Origin: Leptolyngbyaceae cyanobacterium
GTDB lineage: Bacteria; Cyanobacteriota; Cyanobacteriia; Cyanobacteriales; Aerosakkonemataceae
Length of the DNA: 64,000 nucleotides
Direction of reading: 5' to 3'
Assembly (NCBI GenBank): GCA_036703985.1
Contig: DATNQN010000063.1
Coordinates: 1-64,000, forward strand
Shown here: in pieces, positions 60,894 through 64,000 of the stretch
How positions within the stretch are numbered: position 1 is the first letter of the stretch
How the letters are laid out: each line of letters begins with the position of its first letter
Program-made: the position numbers and the translations under genes
The notes under the pieces: generated by a model
What the model was told of the DNA's origin: nothing
The model's database searches: none
What the model saw: the letters and a program-made list of their open reading frames with translations, nothing else

Positions 60894-63011
60894 ATGAGCA
60901 ATAACGAGCTTAAACAAGAAGTAACTAATTTTTCTGAGCCAATTAACAACTTGCCAGAAAATCAATTACTAACAAAAACTTTATTTAATATACTAAAAAC
61001 AATTAAGGATTATTTAGAAAATTTGCAAAAAAAAGTCAACAAATATTCTAGCACGGAAATATCTTGGCAAAAGCGCTTACAGTATGAATTCGACAACTTT
61101 ATGTCGAGAGGAGGCTTTTCAGTATTTTTAGCACTACTGTCAGCATTTTTTGCCGCTTTTTTGCTAATGACAGTAATTCGTTACGGTTCCGAAATATTTT
61201 TTCCTAACCAAAGCGCAGATGCTTCTACAGACCTTTCATGGGAAGTATTCGTTCAGCTAATCGGGCTAAGAGATACCGGAGATGAAGCTAATTTTGCCGC
61301 CAAATTTGTGGGGGTATTCACGATTTTTGTCGGCTTAGTTTTGTTTTCCAGTTTAGTCGCATTCATCACTCAAGAATTTGAAGCAAAACTACTGGCATTG
61401 CGTAAAGGTAAAAGCCTAGTAGTAGAAGAAAACCATACTTTAATCTTAGGATTTAATGAAAGAATTATTGATATTATTCAAGAATTAGCGATCGCTAACG
61501 AATCCGAAGAAGATGCGGCAGTAGTGATTTTATCTTCTGAAGATAAAGAAGAAATGGATGATTTTCTCCGGAATAATCTCGGAGATATGAAAACTACCAG
61601 ATTGATTACTCGCAATGGTTCGGTGAACAACTTAAACGATCTGTATAACGTGAGGATCGAAGATGCCAAATCAGTGATCGTTTTAAATGATGCCAAACCT
61701 TCCGATTCCGAAGAATCAAAAACCTTATCCGATGCCCGGGTAATTAAAGCTATCTTAGCAGTCCTGGCAGCTAATGAAGAAGAAGAAAACTTACCCGCGA
61801 TTGTAGTAGAACTCCATTCACAACAATACCGCCGCCTTGCCGAAAACATTGTTCCGGGAGCAGTGACTAGCCTTAACGAAGCAGACATCTTGGCGCGTAT
61901 TTTAGTCCAAACATCGCGGAATGCAGGACTAGCAGCAGTATATCTCAATCTAGTCGGCTTTGAAGGAAATGAATTTTATTTCTATCGTCCTAAATCAGGT
62001 TGGCAGCTTCTCACATTCGGTCAATTGCCCTTCCATTTATTGAATGCCATTCCTTTAGGAGTAAGACATGGTGATGGCAGTATAACCATTAAACCAAGTA
62101 AAGATTACAAATTAGCTAAAGACGATCAAGTCGTTGTTTTAGCAGAAGATGATTCTACCATTCGGTTTAGTACCTACCCCATCGTCAAGCCGAAGGTTAC
62201 CGAATATGCACGGGAGCGAAAAATTTTAGAACGAAAACCTGAAAAACATCTGATCGTAGGATGGAATAGCAAAACTCCAATTAGCCTCAAAGAATATGCT
62301 AAATATCTCGTAGAAGAATCCGAAGTCAACTTAGTTGTAGAGGATTTGACTGAGAATATCCAAACTGAATTTAACAAGCTTTCTAGAGCTTACCCCCATA
62401 TCAAAATGGAAGCTGTAGCGATCGATCTCGACTCAGTTGAGCAGCTAAAAAAACTCAAACCATTTCAATACGACAGCATCTCAATTTTGTCGGGAACCGG
62501 GGACAACGCTGAAGAAATAGACGCTAAGACTCTGACTATATTGTTAGAGTTAAGGCAAGTTTTTAGAGACTACACTGCTGAAACTGGTATGCCAGTCAGT
62601 ACCGAATTAATTGCAGAAATTATTGATTCGCAAGAAACTGACTTGGTAATTAAAGCAGGCGTAAAAGATTTCCTCCTGACCAATCAATTCGTGTCTAAAA
62701 TTTTAGCTCAGGCATCTCAAGAGCCTGATGTAATGTCTATCTATCGCAACCTGTTCTCAGCAGATGGCAGCGAAGTATATATCAAGCCAATATCCCTTTA
62801 CTTCTCTAAAGAAGAAATAGAGAATTTGACATTTGCTGACTGCATACTGGCTGCACAGTACCGCGATGAAGTGTGTATAGGAGTAAAAATTGCCTCCGAA
62901 GCGAAAAATAAAGATAAGAATTTTGGTATCTATTTAGTACCGAAGTTGGATAAGCAGCTAAATCTCACTTTAGATGATGCTTTAATTACTCTAGCTGAAG
63001 ACGAAACTTGA
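60894..63011 (+). CDS. CASTOR/POLLUX-type ion channel
   Basis: A 705-residue membrane protein related to plant CASTOR/POLLUX (DMI1) channels. The N-terminal 80 residues are cytosolic and coiled-coil-like. The first membrane span is near residues 83-105 (VFLALLSAFFAAFLLMTVIRY). A pore-like segment follows with 'LIGLRDTGDEANF' and the second span is 'FVGVFTIFVGLVLFSSLVAFI'. The rest is two tandem RCK-type Rossmann domains ('TLILGFNERIIDIIQELA' and 'HLIVGWNSKTPISLKEYA'), which would sense a ligand or cofactor. It has fewer spans than the plant channels but the same order of domains. Likely a cation channel gated by RCK domains. Selectivity is unknown. It lies 220 bp after the CHAT gene. Confidence 0.85.
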   Translation: MSNNELKQEVTNFSEPINNLPENQLLTKTLFNILKTIKDYLENLQKKVNKYSSTEISWQKRLQYEFDNFMSRGGFSVFLALLSAFFAAFLLMTVIRYGSEIFFPNQSADASTDLSWEVFVQLIGLRDTGDEANFAAKFVGVFTIFVGLVLFSSLVAFITQEFEAKLLALRKGKSLVVEENHTLILGFNERIIDIIQELAIANESEEDAAVVILSSEDKEEMDDFLRNNLGDMKTTRLITRNGSVNNLNDLYNVRIEDAKSVIVLNDAKPSDSEESKTLSDARVIKAILAVLAANEEEENLPAIVVELHSQQYRRLAENIVPGAVTSLNEADILARILVQTSRNAGLAAVYLNLVGFEGNEFYFYRPKSGWQLLTFGQLPFHLLNAIPLGVRHGDGSITIKPSKDYKLAKDDQVVVLAEDDSTIRFSTYPIVKPKVTEYARERKILERKPEKHLIVGWNSKTPISLKEYAKYLVEESEVNLVVEDLTENIQTEFNKLSRAYPHIKMEAVAIDLDSVEQLKKLKPFQYDSISILSGTGDNAEEIDAKTLTILLELRQVFRDYTAETGMPVSTELIAEIIDSQETDLVIKAGVKDFLLTNQFVSKILAQASQEPDVMSIYRNLFSADGSEVYIKPISLYFSKEEIENLTFADCILAAQYRDEVCIGVKIASEAKNKDKNFGIYLVPKLDKQLNLTLDDALITLAEDET

Positions 63012-63173
63012 GCTAAAACGATCGACCTGAAGTGATATTGCTTGGTAGGTGGTATTTGCAGTTTGGATTAAGCACCAGCAAAACCCGATTTCCCAGTTTC
63101 CTATGCTGACAAAGCTATTGCCGACAGGCTAGGATGAGAAATCCATTTTTGATATGCTCTCTTCGGCAAAACA

Positions 63174-63914
63174 ATGAGTTCAGTCAACTATCGCTTCAAA
63201 GCTTTAACTGTTGGTTTAGCGATCGATCTCTTATTAAGCTCGGGATTACCTGCACTAGCTCAATTGCCATTAGGAGACACAACCTTTTCATCAGAACAAA
63301 TTACTTTTGAGGAGAGTTTTACTCCACCAGGAGACGGACAGCCAAAAGATACATCAGGCGCGGGTTCTCGTGATGGACTGAGGTGTTCGGCAAACGAACA
63401 ACCGATTCGACCTTTAATGCCGAAACGGAATTATGGATTAACTTTTCAGGAACGTCCATCTATATTTATTTACTTGCCTAAAACTTCGGCGCGGCAAGTT
63501 TTGTTGGCTTTTCGAGATGAAGCAGGCAAGTATTACGAAAGAGCTTTTTTGCCGATCGATAATAATGCTCAAATTGTCAGCTTTCAATTACCCGATGACA
63601 AATCACCCCTAACAGTTGGTAAAAATTATCAATGGTCTTTAGTAATTGTTTGTCAAGAAACGGTACAACCAGACGATCCCGTGTTTCGAGGTTGGGTGCA
63701 GCGAGTGGGAAAATCCCCTGAGTTGGATAGAGAACTAGCCGCTAAACCCGTGATCGAGCAACTAGCATGGTACGGTGCTAATGGATATTGGTATGACTTA
63801 ATGCAGACTATGGTGCAAGCAAGGCAAACTCACCCAGACTCGCGCCAGCTAATGTCTTTGTGGGAAAGGCTTTTGCAATCGGTGGGACTCGGTGCGATCG
63901 CGGCTTCTCAATAA
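63174..63914 (+). CDS. DUF928 protein
   Basis: A 246-residue protein of the cyanobacteria-rich DUF928 family. A signal peptide (about 1-28, ending LPALA) precedes the mature domain. The conserved text is 'IFIYLPKTSARQVLLAFRDEAGKYYERAF', 'NYQWSLVIVCQ' and the C-terminal helical part 'LAWYGANGYWYDLMQTMVQAR'. The family is of unknown function and often lies close to TPS exoproteins and CHAT-TPR genes in cyanobacteria, as here. A secreted accessory role for that cluster is an inference from neighbourhood only. Confidence 0.88.
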   Translation: MSSVNYRFKALTVGLAIDLLLSSGLPALAQLPLGDTTFSSEQITFEESFTPPGDGQPKDTSGAGSRDGLRCSANEQPIRPLMPKRNYGLTFQERPSIFIYLPKTSARQVLLAFRDEAGKYYERAFLPIDNNAQIVSFQLPDDKSPLTVGKNYQWSLVIVCQETVQPDDPVFRGWVQRVGKSPELDRELAAKPVIEQLAWYGANGYWYDLMQTMVQARQTHPDSRQLMSLWERLLQSVGLGAIAASQ

Positions 63915-63920
63915 TTAATC

Positions 63921-64000
63921 TTAGTTTGTCCTCACTAAGTCAACTTTGACCAAATTACCACCATCTAAGATCGTACTAGTCCAGTCTGCTTGTGTGAGGT
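63921..64000 (-). CDS. Pentapeptide-repeat protein, C-terminal end only
   Basis: The last 80 bases hold a minus-strand frame that ends at 63921 with the sequence LTQADWTSTILDGGNLVKV then DLVRTN. The spacing of A/G/V-D/N followed by L, W or I every five residues is the pentapeptide A(D/N)Lxx repeat, which folds as a right-handed beta-helix. The gene continues beyond the window, so its start and function cannot be judged. It is convergent with the DUF928 gene, with six bases between stop codons. Confidence 0.6.
   Translation of the reverse strand, partial: LTQADWTSTILDGGNLVKVDLVRTN

Overview
The window is from a cyanobacterium, probably a filamentous one. The evidence is the very frequent HIP1 octamer GCGATCGC on both strands, a CyanoP-type PsbP lipoprotein, a CrtO-type beta-carotene ketolase, a DUF928 protein, several conserved cyanobacteria-only hypothetical families, and many short inverted and tandem repeats between genes. 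The genus cannot be named from the sequence alone. No rRNA, tRNA or CRISPR array was found.

Layout. 1-8.5 kb: a minus-strand two-partner secretion (TPS) operon with one FhaC/ShlB-like outer-membrane transporter followed by two related exoproteins. 9-17 kb: an orphan HTH-AAA ATPase, a 1.9 kb-codon alpha-2-macroglobulin-like lipoprotein that has lost its thioester, and a small secreted-protein gene broken by a frameshift. 17-23.7 kb: small metabolic genes (two aldo/keto reductases, ArfB, GNAT acetyltransferase, YkgJ-type Cys cluster protein, DUF151 nuclease, riboflavin synthase). 23.8-30.4 kb: a class III adenylate cyclase fused to an AAA ATPase and TPRs, a ureohydrolase, a secreted protein with a tiny membrane-protein gene behind it, and a methyltransferase. 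30.4-31.8 kb: an IS200/IS605-type element with an apparently intact tnpB and only the tail of tnpA. 32-38.5 kb: ispF and three tandem paralogous oligopeptide-type substrate-binding lipoproteins with no permease. 38.5-39.6 kb: a second tnpB element, dead by internal deletion. 39.7-53.4 kb: larB, an extradiol dioxygenase, a membrane-anchored barrel protein pair, cyanoP, maf, a Uma2 endonuclease, crtO, DUF1206 and two DUF2993 proteins. 53.8-63.9 kb: a third TPS exoprotein directly followed by a TPR-CHAT protease, a CASTOR/POLLUX-like ion channel and a DUF928 protein, then the edge of a pentapeptide-repeat gene.

How the genes may work together. The clearest multi-gene units are the TPS operon (transport of long beta-helical adhesin-like proteins through the outer membrane) and the exoprotein/CHAT-TPR pair at 53.8-60.7 kb, which looks like one transcription unit. 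The three substrate-binding proteins probably serve a permease encoded elsewhere. The most unusual genome-scale pattern is repeat invasion of coding sequence: palindromic or tandem repeats lie in frame inside at least five genes (both left-hand exoproteins, the cyclase, a secreted hypothetical and the CHAT protein). One of them is a 7-bp tandem repeat whose copy number would switch the reading frame of an exoprotein C-terminus.
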